DNA of 64,000 nucleotides. It comes from JANSYA01 sp965243385 (GTDB lineage Bacteria; Spirochaetota; Leptospiria; Leptospirales; Leptonemataceae). The notes beneath the pieces were generated by a model, which saw only the letters and a program-made list of their open reading frames with translations, was not told the origin of the DNA and did no database searches. The stretch's first letter is position 1, and every line of letters begins with the position of its first letter. Positions 63,222 through 64,000 of this stretch are shown piece by piece. The translations under genes were made by a program, and so were the position numbers. The DNA lies in contig CBDEUV010000002.1 of assembly GCA_965243385.1 (NCBI GenBank), positions 4,526,001 through 4,590,000 of the forward strand, read 5' to 3'.

Positions 63222-64000
63222 TGTTCGCCTCTCGCGCTCAGGAGTCGGGGCGCGTCCGTTGCAGCTCGTAGACTGGTTTCGGTCGCGGCGCCCGCGTCGT
63301 CCGATTTGGATCGGAGCGTTTCAAAATATACGTTATAACGTTTCAGGTCCTCGTACAGAAAATCGGTCACGCCGTTGCCGGTAATCGTGCCGCCGCTGAT
63401 CCCATCGACGTAGTGGTCGGGTTGATCGGGATGCACATCCGATACTTTGCCTTTCACGACGCCGATCGAGACGTACTTCCCGTCTTCTGTCAGGATCTTT
63501 TTGCCCGGGAATTGATCAGTGAAGACGGGGGTCGAAATCTCGCCGCCCAGGCCGGGCGTTTCCTGATGTTTATAAAAGCGAATATCTTTGACGGTGACCA
63601 GATCCGGTTGCAGGGCGATATAACCGAAAATCATATCCCACAGGCCGAAACCTTCGACGGGCACGATATAGGCTTCGATTTTTTCCTGCCCGCCCGGTTG
63701 GTGTAAGAAGAGCAAACTGTAGCCGGGATCGTATTCGTCTTTTTTTACGCCGGCTTTCGCCGCGAGTAATCCGATCTTCGCGCTGAAGATTTCGACGATC
63801 TCAAAGGCCTGCTTCTGATCGAGCTCTTCGGTTTTGAAGCCGAGGGTTTGCAGTTCCGCTTTGATTTTCTCGAGCGGGACTTCCTGATTGTTTTTGTCCA
63901 CTACTCGGGCGTTGAAATCTTTCTCGAAGAGCGCGATTACGGCCTGCGGGTCGCTGGCCGCGGTTTTATTCGTTTCCGCGTCGTCGTAGCCGGCGACCGA
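63218..64000 (-). CDS. nqrC: Na+-translocating NADH:quinone reductase subunit C (5' end beyond window)
   Basis: The frame stays open past the first internal start (63901) to the window end, so the N-terminal membrane helix lies beyond base 64000; 260 codons are visible. The segment ISGGTITGNGVTDFL holds the S-G-x-T motif whose Thr covalently carries FMN. GETPGLGGEI-type motif QETPGLGGEISTPVF and FGLWDMIFGYIALQPD are typical of NqrC. FMN attachment needs ApbE, which is not in the window. Confidence 0.95.
   Translation of the reverse strand, partial: SVAGYDDAETNKTAASDPQAVIALFEKDFNARVVDKNNQEVPLEKIKAELQTLGFKTEELDQKQAFEIVEIFSAKIGLLAAKAGVKKDEYDPGYSLLFLHQPGGQEKIEAYIVPVEGFGLWDMIFGYIALQPDLVTVKDIRFYKHQETPGLGGEISTPVFTDQFPGKKILTEDGKYVSIGVVKGKVSDVHPDQPDHYVDGISGGTITGNGVTDFLYEDLKRYNVYFETLRSKSDDAGAATETSLRAATDAPRLLSARGEQ

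Overview
The window is a GC-rich, densely coding bacterial chromosome segment from a diderm. It has at least seven lipoproteins, four RND/MMPL pumps, TolC-type outer-membrane channels, a probable beta-barrel protein and an Na+-NQR operon. The lipoproteins carry relaxed lipoboxes (ending AHC, TQC, SQC, VRC). Together with a GTAGGAACTCCTAC palindrome that I associate with Leptospira, this suggests a spirochaete of the Leptospirales, but that is an inference and not a proven assignment. I saw no rRNA, tRNA, CRISPR, insertion sequence or phage gene.

Layout. 1-4319 (minus): a membrane spermidine-synthase-like gene cut by the window edge, a membrane protein coupled to it, a lipoprotein and a TPR protein. 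4580-23681 (plus): a long co-directional cluster with a TolC channel, a giant Big_5-type Ig-repeat lipoprotein, a lipoprotein with an acidic linker, a TPR lipoprotein, a possible exported protein, an NtrC-like AAA+ protein with degenerate motifs, an RND adaptor with a cytoplasmic extension, and two RND pump subunits. The second pump subunit lacks the proton-relay acids. 23742-26003: an ECF42-like sigma factor with two DGPF/YCII partners. 26102-30506: a LolA-like/beta-barrel/MMPL export trio, then a ferredoxin-metallo-beta-lactamase protein.

31661-33716 (minus): groES-groEL with two CIRCE-type HrcA operators and a terminator. 34012-37593 (plus): moaA, a small conserved protein, mobA and a split YeeE/YedE sulfur transporter, ending tail-to-tail with a TetR gene that has its own palindrome. 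38312-43504: an Lhr-type helicase with an Arg/Gly-rich insert. 43556-47827: a voltage-gated-type K+ channel with a zinc ribbon, a tandem-FKBP lipoprotein, a response regulator-PP2C phosphatase and a zinc alcohol dehydrogenase.

47803-53810 (minus): a TetR gene, a hairpin-less RND adaptor and a 1492-residue protein fusing an RND pump to a TolC channel. 53950-57373: a STAS protein, an AraC regulator and two membrane proteins. 57450-64000: a MauG-like dihaem peroxidase, nqrM, a single-domain response regulator, a lipoprotein and the minus-strand nqrCDEF operon (nqrC cut by the window edge). NqrM fits beside nqr because it is needed to mature the NqrDE iron centre.

The strongest candidates for something new are the 4.6-23.7 kb cluster, which pairs a pump and TolC with a giant surface lipoprotein, and the RND-TolC fusion that carries an internal signal-peptide-like segment.
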